A stretch of DNA of 64,000 nucleotides from Pseudonocardia kujensis. GTDB lineage: Bacteria > Actinomycetota > Actinomycetes > Mycobacteriales > Pseudonocardiaceae. The translations under genes were made by a program, and so were the position numbers. The notes beneath the pieces are model-generated. The model was not told the DNA's origin and did no database searches. It saw nothing but the letters and a program-made list of their open reading frames with translations. The stretch spans positions 1 to 64,000 of the forward strand of contig NZ_JAJSOK010000030.1 of assembly GCF_021283305.1 (NCBI RefSeq). Direction: 5' to 3'. Shown here one piece after another: positions 1 through 8,365 of the stretch. Each line of letters starts with the position of its first letter. Position 1 is the stretch's first letter.

Positions 1-586
1 AGCCGGCCTGTGCGTCCGCCGTCTGGCTCGAGGGGGGGCCGCCCGCGGACCGCATCCGGTCGAGCAGCAGCGTGCGCAGCCGGTCGGCCTCCATCCGCTC
101 GACCGGGCGCAGCCGCAGCGTCGCCTCGCCGCGCCCGCGCTGCTGGCCCGTGCCGACCCGCAGGGTGACCAGGCCGAACGCCCGCAGGACCGGACCCGCG
201 GCCACGTCGACGGTCCGGACACGCTCGATCGCCATGCTGCGCGCCCGCCGCACGATCACGCCGGTGCGCAGCTCCACCCGGTCCGGGGTGATCCGGTACC
301 GCGAGCAGCGCCAGCGGGCGTAGGAGGTCGCGACGGCGAGTCCGACCAGCAGCAGCGCGACGGTCAGCGTCCACAGCGCGACCGGGCCGGCGAGCTCGGG
401 CTCGCGGGCCGCGACGGCGACCACGGCCGTCGCGCCCAGGACGGCGACCGTGACGGTGGTCAGCACCCCCGCGACCGGGACGCAGCGCTGGTCCAGGCCG
501 GTCCAGCCGGACGGGTCGGGCTCCAGGTCGGGGGTCCCGGCGAGCTCGGGGGCGAGGCCGGCTCCGGGGGACGCGCCGGGCCTCAC
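1..586 (-). CDS. Bacterial PH-domain (YdbS-like) membrane protein, 3' end cut by window
   Basis: This gene reads leftwards off the window edge, so about 195 codons are visible. The start is a GTG at 586 with a GGGAG ribosome site about eight bases upstream. After a Pro/Gly-rich N-terminus there are two hydrophobic segments (roughly residues 38-60 and 68-88), then a soluble part with the pattern YRITPDRVELRTGVI followed by RTVDV and a GQQRGRGEATL stretch. That arrangement of a membrane hairpin plus a beta-rich domain is typical of bPH2/YdbS-family proteins, which sit in the membrane with an unknown role. The function is not established. The family call is by pattern only. Confidence 0.65.
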   Translation of the reverse strand, partial: MRPGASPGAGLAPELAGTPDLEPDPSGWTGLDQRCVPVAGVLTTVTVAVLGATAVVAVAAREPELAGPVALWTLTVALLLVGLAVATSYARWRCSRYRITPDRVELRTGVIVRRARSMAIERVRTVDVAAGPVLRAFGLVTLRVGTGQQRGRGEATLRLRPVERMEADRLRTLLLDRMRSAGGPPSSQTADAQAG

Positions 587-903
587 CGGCCCGCTCCCCC
601 ATGCCGTCGGCACACGATCGTTTCCCCCCGGTCGCGTCTGGTCCGTGCTCGCCCGCTCGTCCGTGCTCTCCCTCGACGCTCCACTCTGACGCACCGGCGG
701 CCCGTGGGCGAGGGGCGGGGTGCGATCGGGGGGAACTCGTGCAGGCGGGAGGGGCCGGGGCGTGTCGTCGGGGCCCGCGGGCGCCGACGCGGGACCACCC
801 GGTGGGGGTGAACGCCGGACGACCCGGCCGGCGCGTTCACGGGCGTGAAGGGTTTCGCCCGATGCGGCCCGTACCGGGACCCCGGTCGGCGAGGCTCGGG
901 CCC
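587..903. other. Intergenic region between divergent genes, no gene seen
   Basis: This stretch of 317 bases separates the leftward PH-domain gene from the rightward gene at 904. Open frames cross it only because the DNA is GC-rich; none has a convincing ribosome site or protein-like composition. It presumably holds two divergent promoters. I see no clear operator palindrome or terminator. Confidence 0.4.
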
Positions 904-1755
904 GTGACCACGACCGCCGCCCTCCCGGCCGCCGCCCCCGCTGCGCCCTGCGTTCCGTCTCCCCTCGCCCGTCGGCACGCCGAGGCGTTGCGCGCCAGGC
1001 GGTCCGAGCTCGCCGCCGCCCTGGCCGAGGTCGACGGACGGCACCGGGCCCGGCTGCGCGGCGACCTCGCCCTGGTCCGGCTGCGCGCGACGGCCGATCT
1101 CACGGCGGCACTTCGTGATCTGCGCACCCTGAGCGCCCCGTGGATCAGCGGGCCGCGCTCGTCGTTGCCGGACGTGCTGGGCCCCGCGATCGCGCGCGCG
1201 TCGGCCACGCTCCTCGCCCGGGCCGGCGGGGAGGCCGAGGCCGCGGTGCGGCGGGCCGCCGGCCGGATGCTCGGACCGCTCCCGTTGCCGGGCGAGCTGA
1301 TCCCGCGGGCCCCCACGGCGGCGGTTCCGGCCGCTCCGGCGGCGGTCGGCGAGCTGCCCGTGCCTCCGGGGCGGCCCGGCCGGCTCGACGCGGTGCTGCG
1401 GGCCGGATCCGGTGCCGGCGCCGTGCGCCTCGTGCTGGTGCTCGTCGCCGGCGCGCCGGCGCTCGGGCTGTCGGTGGCGGGTGGGCGAGCCCTGCTCCCG
1501 CTGGCCCTCGGGGTCGCGGCGGCGGCCGTGGCCCTGCTCGCGCGGCACCGGCGGGCGGTCGTCGACCGCGAGCGGTGGGGGTACTGGCTGGACACGGCGC
1601 TGCGCGACGCCGAGGCGGCGACGGTCTCGGCCTTGTCCGCCTTGCTGATCGACCTCGAGCGACGGGCCACCGAGCTGCTCGACCGCACCGCCGCCGAGCG
1701 CCGCACCACGCTCGGCGCGGAGCTGCGCTCCCTCGGAGGCCGGGATGCGCCCTGA
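904..1755 (+). CDS. Hypothetical membrane-associated protein, Ala/Arg-rich helical
   Basis: I do not recognise this 283-residue protein. The start is taken as GTG 904 because the frame upstream is not protein-like. The N-terminal half is predicted to be long amphipathic helices rich in Ala, Arg and Leu. A Pro/Ala linker follows near residues 135-160, then two adjacent hydrophobic segments (about residues 175-215), then another charged helical stretch to the end. A coiled-coil/membrane-hairpin/coiled-coil layout recalls the stalk and paddle of dynamin-like proteins, but there is no GTPase domain here, so this is only a resemblance. It overlaps the next gene by 11 bases, which suggests co-translation. 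Confidence 0.5.
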   Translation: MTTTAALPAAAPAAPCVPSPLARRHAEALRARRSELAAALAEVDGRHRARLRGDLALVRLRATADLTAALRDLRTLSAPWISGPRSSLPDVLGPAIARASATLLARAGGEAEAAVRRAAGRMLGPLPLPGELIPRAPTAAVPAAPAAVGELPVPPGRPGRLDAVLRAGSGAGAVRLVLVLVAGAPALGLSVAGGRALLPLALGVAAAAVALLARHRRAVVDRERWGYWLDTALRDAEAATVSALSALLIDLERRATELLDRTAAERRTTLGAELRSLGGRDAP

Positions 1756-2062
1756 CCCCGATCCGGACGCCCATCCCGATGTCGACGCCCCGGTGCGGCC
1801 CGAACCCCTGGGGCCCGCACCGACCCGCGTCGCCGTCGGCGCCGACGGCCTCGACACGGACGCCGACGGTCTCGCCGACTCCGCCGTCGTCGTCGACGGG
1901 CCGGACCTCCTGCTGCACATCGACTTCGACGGCGACGGCCTCGCCGACCAGGTGCTCCGCCTCGGCGCCGCCACCCTCGGCGGCCGGGCAGGTCCACCCA
2001 CTGTGGACGCACGGGCCGAGGTGCACTGGTGGGCGCCGTGGACCTGGTTCGCCGATCCCTGA
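1745..2062 (+). CDS. Small acidic protein with two Ca-binding-like DxDxDG repeats
   Basis: This 105-residue acidic protein starts with ATG inside the end of the previous gene (11-base overlap), indicating an operon. It contains two closely spaced motifs, DTDADGLAD (about residues 37-45) and DFDGDGLAD (about 59-67), like the calcium-binding loops of dockerin or thrombospondin type 3 repeats. The C-terminus is aromatic (WWAPWTWF). There is no signal peptide or membrane segment. Similar short proteins with a D-x-D-x-D-G-x-x-D loop occur in actinobacteria, function unknown. Calcium binding is inferred from motif shape only. Confidence 0.55.
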   Translation: MRPDPDPDAHPDVDAPVRPEPLGPAPTRVAVGADGLDTDADGLADSAVVVDGPDLLLHIDFDGDGLADQVLRLGAATLGGRAGPPTVDARAEVHWWAPWTWFADP

Positions 2063-2115
2063 GCGGTCCCGCGGACCTGTCGCGCCCCTCCCCGGCGCGG
2101 GATAGGTTCTGCGCC

Positions 2116-3668
2116 GTGGCCCCCGATCCAGCTCCCTTCCTCCCGGGGAGCGATCCCGTCGACGCCGTCGACCCCGAGTTCCGGTCGCTCCCGCTGCAGG
2201 CCCTCGCCGGGGCCGCGCTGAGCCGGGCCATGCTGCTGGGCGCGCACCACGCCGACCTCCGCGTCGAACGCGTGGTGTCGCAGCGGATCTCCTTGCGCGA
2301 CGGGACCGTCGAGGGCGTGTCGGACGGCGTCACCACCGGTCTCGCGGTCCGCGTGCTCGTCGACGGCGTGTGGGGCTTCGCCTCGCACGTCGAGCTGACC
2401 GTGCAGGCGGCGAGCGCCGCGGCGGAGCGGGCGGTGGCGGTGGCGCGGACCCTGGCGCCGGTCGCGCTGGAGCGGGTCGAGCGGGCCGACGAGCCGGTGT
2501 ACCCGAACGCGATCTGGGTGTCCGCCTACGACGTCGACCCCTTCACGGTGCCCACCCGCGAGAAGGTGGAGCTGCTCACCGACTGGTCGCAGCGGCTGCT
2601 GGCGGCCGACGGGATCGACCACGTCCAGGCGTCGGTCACGCAGGTGCGGGAGTGCAAGTTCTACGCCGACCTCGCCGGCACCACCACGCTGCAGCAGCGC
2701 GTCCGCATCGAGCCGGGGCTGAGCGCCACCAGCGTCGACCCCGGCGCCGGAACCTTCGAGTCGATGCGCACCCTCGCCCCGCCGGCCGGGCGCGGCTGGG
2801 AGTACCTCACCGGCACCTCGTACGACTGGGAGGCGGAGCTCGCCCGGCTCCCGGAGCTGTTGGCGGAGAAGACGAAGGCGCCGTCGGTCGAGCCGGGCGC
2901 CTACGACCTGGTGATCGACCCGACGAACCTGTGGCTGACGATCCACGAGTCGGTCGGCCACGCCACCGAGTACGACCGCGCGATCGGCTACGAGGCCGCC
3001 TACGCCGGCGGCTCGTTCGCCACCCCGGACCAGCTCGGCACGCTGCGCTACGGCTCCGAGCACATGCACATGCACGTGACCGGCGACCGGACCGTCCCGC
3101 ACGGGCTGTCCACCATCGGGTTCGACGACGACGGCGTCGCCACCTCGGAGTGGGACCTCGTCCGCGGCGGCACGCTCGTGGGCTACCAGCTCGACCGGAC
3201 CTTCGCCCCCCGCTCGGCCTCGAACGCTCCAACGGCTGCGCCTACGCCGACTCCCCGCACCACGTCCCGATCCAGCGGATGGCCAACGTCTCGCTGCAGC
3301 CGGACCCGGTACGCGACACCACGACCGACGAGCTGATCGCGGGCGTCGAGCGCGGGATCTACGTCGTCGGCGACCGGTCGTGGTCGATCGACATGCAGCG
3401 CTACAACTTCCAGTTCACCGGCCAGCGCTTCTTCCGGATCGAGCACGGCCGGCTCGCCGGGCAGCTGCGCGACGTCGCCTACCAGGCCACCACGACGGAC
3501 TTCTGGGGTGCGCTCGCGGCCGTCGGGGGGCCCTCGACGTGGCGGCTCGGCGGGGCGATGAACTGCGGCAAGGCCCAGCCCGGGCAGATCGCGCCGGTCA
3601 GCCACGGCTGCCCGAGCGCGCTGTTCCGCGGCGTGACCGTGCTCAACACCCGGGAGGAGGGCGAGTGA
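2116..3668 (+). pseudogene. tldD: TldD-type metalloprotease, frameshifted
   Basis: TldD pairs with TldE to form a zinc protease that degrades or matures peptides. The frame from GTG 2116 carries the zinc motif HESVGH (residues 277-282) and continues as normal TldD to TFAP near 3210. The rest of the family sequence (ERSNGCAYADS, HHVPIQRMANVSLQP, and the C-terminus to 3668) continues in another frame. A single extra G after the CCCCCCG run at 3206-3212 would restore one 517-codon gene. This is either a real one-base deletion or a base-calling error at a six-C run. In the first frame translation would end at 3336, losing the C-terminal domain. The last bases overlap the tldE start, so the pair is translationally coupled. 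Confidence 0.85.
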
Positions 3669-5044
3669 CCGGCGTGCTCACTCCGCAGGAGACGGTCGAA
3701 CGGACGCTCGCGGCGGCGGCCCACCTCACCGGCTGTGTCGTGATCGTCTCGGAGACCAGCGAGGCCGTGCTCCGCTGGGCAAACTCCACGATGACGACCA
3801 ACGGGCACACCACCTCGTCCCGGGTCACCGTGATCGCCGTCGTGGACGTGCCGGGCGGGACCGCGGCCGGCACCGTGTCGTCGGGCGAGCAGATCACCGC
3901 GCCGCAGCGGCTGGCGGACCTCGTCGCCGCGGCCGAGCGCAGCGCCCGCGACGCCGGGCCCTCGCGCGACGCCGCGCCGCTGCCCGAGCCGACCGGCGAC
4001 GCCGACCCGGGCTGGGCCGAGCCGGCCGCCGCGACCTCGATCGCGGTCTACACCGACCTGGCCGCCGGCCTCGCCGAGGTCCTGGCCGGGCCGTTGCGCC
4101 AGTTCGGGTTCGCCGACCACTCCCTCACGACGACCTGGCTCGGCACCTCCACCGGCGTCCGCCGCCGCTGGGTCCAGCCCACGGGGTCGGTCGAGCTGAA
4201 CGTCAAGGACGCGGACTCCTCGGCCTGGACCGGCACGGCGACCACCGACTTCACCGACGTCGACGTCCGGGCGCTGGCCGCCGAGGCCGCGCAGCGGCTG
4301 GCGTGGGGCGCGCGGAAGGTCCGGCTGGAGCCCGGCCGCTACGAGACCGTGATGCCGCCGTCGGCCGTCTCCGACATGCTCGTCTACGCGGGCTGGTCCA
4401 TGGAGGGCCGTGCGGCGCAGGAGGGGCACAGCGCGTTCACGGGCAAGGCGGGGGTCGGCGAGCGGCTCACCGACCTTCCGCTCACCCTGTACTCCGACCC
4501 GGCCGCGCCGGGCCTGGAGTACGAGCCCGTGGTGATCACGTCGAGCTCCGGCGGCGGGGTCAGCGTGTTCGACAACGGCGCCCCGACCCGCCGGGTCGAC
4601 TGGATCCGCGAGGGGATGGTCGACGAACTCGTCTACTCCCGGGCGGAGGCGGCCGAGTTCGGGACGACCTTCACCCCGCCCGGCGACAACATGCTGCTCA
4701 CCGGCGGCTCAGCCGCCACGCTCGACGAGATGGTCGCGCGCACGGAACGCGGCCTGCTGCTCACCTGCCTCTGGTACATCCGCGAGGTCGACCCGGCGAC
4801 GCTGCTGCTCACCGGGCTGACCAGGGACGGGGTGTACCTGGTGGAGGGCGGCGAGGTCACCGCCGAGGTCGACCACAACTTCCGGTTCAACTACTCGCCG
4901 CTGGACATGCTCCGGCGCGCGACGGAGGTCGGGCGCACCGAGCCGGCGCTGCCACGGGAGTGGAAGGACTGGTTCACCCGCGCGCGGATGCCCGCGATGC
5001 GGATCCCGGACTTCCGGATGTCGTCGGTGTCGCTCGGGAAGTGA
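3665..5044 (+). CDS. tldE: TldE/PmbA-type metalloprotease partner
   Basis: This 459-residue protein is the second subunit of the TldD/TldE protease, which lacks the zinc site itself. It starts with GTG 3665 overlapping the tldD stop by four bases. The sequence runs through the family's N-terminal alpha/beta part, then a C-terminal beta-rich part with LPLTLYSDP, GAPTRRVDWIREGMVDELVYSRAE (split here around the family's conserved turn) and LLTCLWYIREVDP. It is intact while its partner is frameshifted. If the tldD lesion is real, this protein would lack its catalytic partner. It converges with the hydrolase gene at 5048 with only three bases between them. Confidence 0.85.
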   Translation: MTGVLTPQETVERTLAAAAHLTGCVVIVSETSEAVLRWANSTMTTNGHTTSSRVTVIAVVDVPGGTAAGTVSSGEQITAPQRLADLVAAAERSARDAGPSRDAAPLPEPTGDADPGWAEPAAATSIAVYTDLAAGLAEVLAGPLRQFGFADHSLTTTWLGTSTGVRRRWVQPTGSVELNVKDADSSAWTGTATTDFTDVDVRALAAEAAQRLAWGARKVRLEPGRYETVMPPSAVSDMLVYAGWSMEGRAAQEGHSAFTGKAGVGERLTDLPLTLYSDPAAPGLEYEPVVITSSSGGGVSVFDNGAPTRRVDWIREGMVDELVYSRAEAAEFGTTFTPPGDNMLLTGGSAATLDEMVARTERGLLLTCLWYIREVDPATLLLTGLTRDGVYLVEGGEVTAEVDHNFRFNYSPLDMLRRATEVGRTEPALPREWKDWFTRARMPAMRIPDFRMSSVSLGK

Positions 5045-5047
5045 GGA

Positions 5048-5866
5048 TCACCGGCCCAGGTGCCGGTCCAGGAACGCGCCGATCGCCGGCGCGAGCTCCT
5101 CGGCCCCGGTGAGCGGCGCCCACCGGCCCGCCCCCGGCAGGGTCACGCACTCCCAGTCCGGCCGGGCCTCGGCGAGCACGTCGACGAGTGCCCGCACCGG
5201 CTCCGAGGGGTCCCGCGAGTGGATCAGCAGCGTGGGTGTGTCGGCGGTCGCGACCTCGGCGAGGGTGAGCCCCGGGTCGGTCATCGCGTCGAACTCGGCG
5301 AGCCGGGGTCGGAGTCCCTCGAGGACGGCGGCGCGGCGCTCGGCGGACAGCCCGTCCCACACGCCCGGCCCGAGCCAGTGGTCGGTGAACTCGCGGGCGG
5401 CCTCGTCCGGGCGCCCCGCCGCGAGCTCGGCCCGCAACCGGTCCCGCGAGGCGCACACGGCGTCGAACAGGTCGTCGCGGCCGGCCCGGGCGAGCAGCGC
5501 GAAGGGCGTGGGCTCGACGAGCACGAGGGCCCGGACCCGCTCGCCCAGCTCGACGGCGGCGCGCATCGCGACGGCCCCGCCGAACGAGTGCCCGACCAGC
5601 CCGAGCCGCTCGCTGCTGCCCGCGGTCACCGCGTGCACGAGCCGGACCTGGTCGGACAGGGTCTGCGGGCGGTCCCCCGGCCACGGCGGCGTCGCACCGT
5701 GGCCGTGCAGGTCCAGCGTCAGCACCCGGTAGCGGTCCAGCAGCGCGTCGGCGACCGGGTCCCACACCCGGCGCCCGCCCGCGATCGACCCCAGCAGCAC
5801 GACCGGCGGGCCCGCGCCCACCCGGTCCACGTCCACGTCGACGACCCCGCGTCGCACCAGCACCAT
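5048..5866 (-). CDS. Alpha/beta-fold hydrolase with substituted catalytic His
   Basis: A 272-residue alpha/beta hydrolase. The nucleophile elbow is GHSFGG with Ser94, the oxyanion region is near residue 26, and an acid candidate lies in IHSRDPSEP. At the position where the family has G-H-W before the last helix this protein has GRWAPL, so the usual catalytic His appears replaced by Arg. The start ATG 5866 follows a good GGGAGG site. It lies 47 bases downstream of the tetR-like gene on the same strand and is probably co-transcribed with it. The substrate is unknown. Confidence 0.8.
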   Translation of the reverse strand: MVLVRRGVVDVDVDRVGAGPPVVLLGSIAGGRRVWDPVADALLDRYRVLTLDLHGHGATPPWPGDRPQTLSDQVRLVHAVTAGSSERLGLVGHSFGGAVAMRAAVELGERVRALVLVEPTPFALLARAGRDDLFDAVCASRDRLRAELAAGRPDEAAREFTDHWLGPGVWDGLSAERRAAVLEGLRPRLAEFDAMTDPGLTLAEVATADTPTLLIHSRDPSEPVRALVDVLAEARPDWECVTLPGAGRWAPLTGAEELAPAIGAFLDRHLGR

Positions 5867-5913
5867 CCGATTCGTCCTCCCGGGCCGGGGATTCGGCGGG
5901 AGGGGAGCCGGCG

Positions 5914-6462
5914 TTAGCCCCGTGAGGTCGAGATCAACATCTCACGCAGCCGGGCGACGAGTGCGTCGACGCCGACGTCGCCGGTGAGCGGGGCGCCGGT
6001 GAGGGTCCGGAGGTACAGCCCGTCGCCGACGAGCTGCACCAGCCATGACAGGACGGGATCCGGGACCTCGGTGCGCAGCGCGGCGAGCCCCTGGGCGTCG
6101 ACGTCGGCGAGGGCGCGGCGCGTGGCCTCGCCGGTGGCGCTGCCGTCGGCGATGCGCAGCGCGGCGAGGTAGGTGCGGGTCAACCCGACCGGCGAGGCCG
6201 CGCCCGGGACGGAGGTCTGGAGGTAGTACGCCACGGCGCCGCCCGGGTCCGCGCGCATGTGCTCGACGTCCGCCGCGCTGCGCTCGCGCAGCCGCTGGAG
6301 CAGGCCCTCGGCGAGCGCCTCCTTGGACCCGAAGTGGTACAGCAGGCCGCCCTTCGACACCTCGGCGGCGGCGGCGACGGCGTCGAGCGTGGCGCCCGCG
6401 GGGCCCTGCTCGACGAGCAGCGTCTCGTAGGCGTCCAGGACGCGGTCGCGGGCGCTCGGCAC
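5914..6462 (-). CDS. TetR-family repressor
   Basis: A 182-residue TetR-type regulator. Residues 5-50 form the HTH domain: DRVLDAYETLLVEQGPAG is the first helix region and VSKGGLLYHFGSKEALAEGL is the recognition helix and turn. The C-terminal ligand domain is of ordinary length. It is divergent from the efflux pump at 6672, and the 209-base gap holds two adjoining 22-bp palindromes, so it very likely represses the pump and itself. The inducing ligand cannot be predicted. The hydrolase at 5048-5866 is probably in the same transcript. Confidence 0.85.
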   Translation of the reverse strand: MPSARDRVLDAYETLLVEQGPAGATLDAVAAAAEVSKGGLLYHFGSKEALAEGLLQRLRERSAADVEHMRADPGGAVAYYLQTSVPGAASPVGLTRTYLAALRIADGSATGEATRRALADVDAQGLAALRTEVPDPVLSWLVQLVGDGLYLRTLTGAPLTGDVGVDALVARLREMLISTSRG

Positions 6463-6567
6463 ATCCGGACCCTACCGACCGCATCCCGACGCCAGGACCC
6501 CGGCGGCCGCCGCCCGGTGAGGCCGCTCACCAGCGGAATGCGCCGCTGGACCCGGCCGTTGAGCGCA

Positions 6568-6611
6568 CTGTACCGTCTGGACGGTGTAGCTGTACCGTCC
6601 GGACGGTACAG
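6568..6611. promoter_or_regulatory. Two adjoining 22-bp TetR-type operators
   Basis: The second site (6590-6611) is a perfect palindrome with half-site CTGTACCGTCC. The first (6568-6589) has the same layout with two mismatched positions, and the two are directly abutted. They sit 61 bases before the efflux pump start and 106 bases before the tetR start. This placement suggests cooperative binding of two TetR dimers over a shared promoter. Confidence 0.8.
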
Positions 6612-6671
6612 CCATCCCCACCCCGATCCGCGCCCGCGGGCGCCACCGGAAGCTGCAAGGACCCGCACGCC

Positions 6672-8243
6672 ATGACCGTCACCCGGACCACCCCGCCGGC
6701 CACGCGCTCCCCCTCGGACGTCCCCGCCCGGGCGGGCGTGCGGGACTGGCTCGCGCTCGCCGTGCTCTTCCTCCCCACGCTGCTGGTCGCCGTGGACAAC
6801 ACGGTGCTGGGCTTCGCCCTGCCCGCGATCAGCCGCGCGCTGCGCCCCGACGCCCCGACCCTGCTGTGGATCGTCGACGTCTACCCGCTGGTCCTGGCTG
6901 GCCTGCTGATCGCGATGGGCGGGCTGGGCGACCGGATCGGGCGCCGCCGGCTGCTGCTCGTCGGCATCGCCGGCTTCGGCGCGGTGTCCCTGCTGGCGGC
7001 CCTCGCGGCGGACGGGGCGCACCTCGTCGCCGCGCGTGCCGCGCTGGGCTTCTTCGGCGCGATGCTGATGCCCTCGGTGCTGGCGATCCTGCGCACGGTC
7101 TTCGTCGACCGCACCCGGCGGCGGCTCGCGCTTGCGATCTGGGCGACCGCCTTCGCCGCGGGCGCCGCGCTCGGCCCGATCGTCGGCGCCCTGCTGCTCG
7201 AGCACTTCTGGTGGGGCTCGGTCTTCCTGGTCAACGTGCCGGTCGCGGTGCTGGTGCTGCTCGCGGCGCCCCTGGTGCTGCCCGAGTCGCGGATGGCCCA
7301 CCCGGGCCGCCGGGACCTCGGCGGCGTCGCCCTGTCGATGCTGGCCACCGTGCCGGCCGTCCTCGCGATCCACACGATCGGCGAACGCGGGTTCACCGCC
7401 GCGTCCGTCGTCGAGCTGGCCGTCGGCGTGACGGCCGGTGTGCTGTTCGTCCGGCGCTGCCGGGCGCTGCCCCACCGCGGTCGCACGCCGCTGATCGACC
7501 TCGGCCTGTTCGCCTCGCCCGTGGTGCGGGTGTCGGTGCTCGCCAACGCGACCACGATGTTCGCGCTCACCGGGCTGCTGTTCTTCGCCGCGCAGTACCT
7601 GCAGCTGGTGCTGGGCCGCTCGCCGCTGGAAGCCGGTCTGGTGCTGGTCCCGGGGATGGTCGCGACGATCCTCGCCGGACTCGGCGCGGCGGGCCTGGCC
7701 AGGCGGTTCCCGCTGCGGGTGCTGGTGCCCGCCGGTCTCGTCCTCGCGGCTGCGGGCTACGTGCTCTGCACCCGCCTCGGCGTCGGCTCCGCGGAGACGC
7801 TGCTCCTGCTCGCCGCGGTGCTCATCGGCGCCGGTATCGGCCTGTCCGAGACGATCACGAACGACGCGATCCTCGCCGCCGCGCCCGCCGATCGGGCCGG
7901 GGCGGCCTCGGCGGTCGGCGAGACCGCCTACGAGCTGGGTGCGGTGCTCGGCACGGCGGTCCTGGGCAGCGTGCTGAGCGCGGTCTACCGGGCGGCGGTG
8001 GAGGTACCGGCGGAGGCCGCGCCTGGGGTGGCGCTCGGCAGCGAGGCGTCGGAGACCGCCCGCCAGACCCTGGGCGGCGCGGTCGACGTGGCTGCCGGCC
8101 TGCCCGGCCCTGCCGCGGACGCCCTGCTCGGCTCGGCGCGGACGGCCTTCTCCCTCGGCGTCGACGTCACCGCCGGGGTGGGCACGGCCGCCCTGCTGCT
8201 GGTGGCGCTCACCGTGGTGCTGGGCCTGCGCCGCCGCTCCTGA
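6672..8243 (+). CDS. MFS efflux transporter, DHA2 (14-helix) family
   Basis: A 523-residue drug:H+ antiporter-like membrane protein. About fourteen hydrophobic segments are visible. The first helix contains LVAVDNTVLGFALPAI, typical of the QacA/EmrB group, followed by the GGLGDRIGRRR loop (motif A) and a motif C-like AAGAALGPIVGALLLEHFWW. The start ATG 6672 was chosen because it begins just after the operator region and the upstream frame is not protein-like. It is divergent from the TetR gene that probably controls it. Specificity is unknown. Confidence 0.88.
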   Translation: MTVTRTTPPATRSPSDVPARAGVRDWLALAVLFLPTLLVAVDNTVLGFALPAISRALRPDAPTLLWIVDVYPLVLAGLLIAMGGLGDRIGRRRLLLVGIAGFGAVSLLAALAADGAHLVAARAALGFFGAMLMPSVLAILRTVFVDRTRRRLALAIWATAFAAGAALGPIVGALLLEHFWWGSVFLVNVPVAVLVLLAAPLVLPESRMAHPGRRDLGGVALSMLATVPAVLAIHTIGERGFTAASVVELAVGVTAGVLFVRRCRALPHRGRTPLIDLGLFASPVVRVSVLANATTMFALTGLLFFAAQYLQLVLGRSPLEAGLVLVPGMVATILAGLGAAGLARRFPLRVLVPAGLVLAAAGYVLCTRLGVGSAETLLLLAAVLIGAGIGLSETITNDAILAAAPADRAGAASAVGETAYELGAVLGTAVLGSVLSAVYRAAVEVPAEAAPGVALGSEASETARQTLGGAVDVAAGLPGPAADALLGSARTAFSLGVDVTAGVGTAALLLVALTVVLGLRRRS

Positions 8244-8245
8244 CC

Positions 8246-8365
8246 GCAGTAGGGATCCATACTGCGCTCAGGAGCGGGGTTCGAACGCGTCGAGGATCCA
8301 TACTGCGGCCGGGAGCGGGGTTCGAACGCGTCAGGGATCCGTACTGCGGCCGGGAGCGGGGTCGA
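8246..8365. repeat. 41-bp tandem palindromic repeat, three units (array A)
   Basis: GGATCC centres occur at 8253, 8294 and 8335, exactly 41 bases apart. Each is flanked by TACTGCG on the right and partly by its complement on the left, making a short palindrome, and units two and three share almost identical spacers (GGAGCGGGGTTCGAACGCGT). The array lies between the pump stop and the convergent WYL regulator, and its last unit encodes that regulator's C-terminus. The same centre and period recur at 48619-49046. Confidence 0.85.

Noticed and set aside
583..3102. Very long open frame on the minus strand across the first genes
   Set aside because: It is Arg/Gly/Pro-rich antisense read-through of GC-rich coding DNA over the tldD and upstream genes, with no domain pattern.
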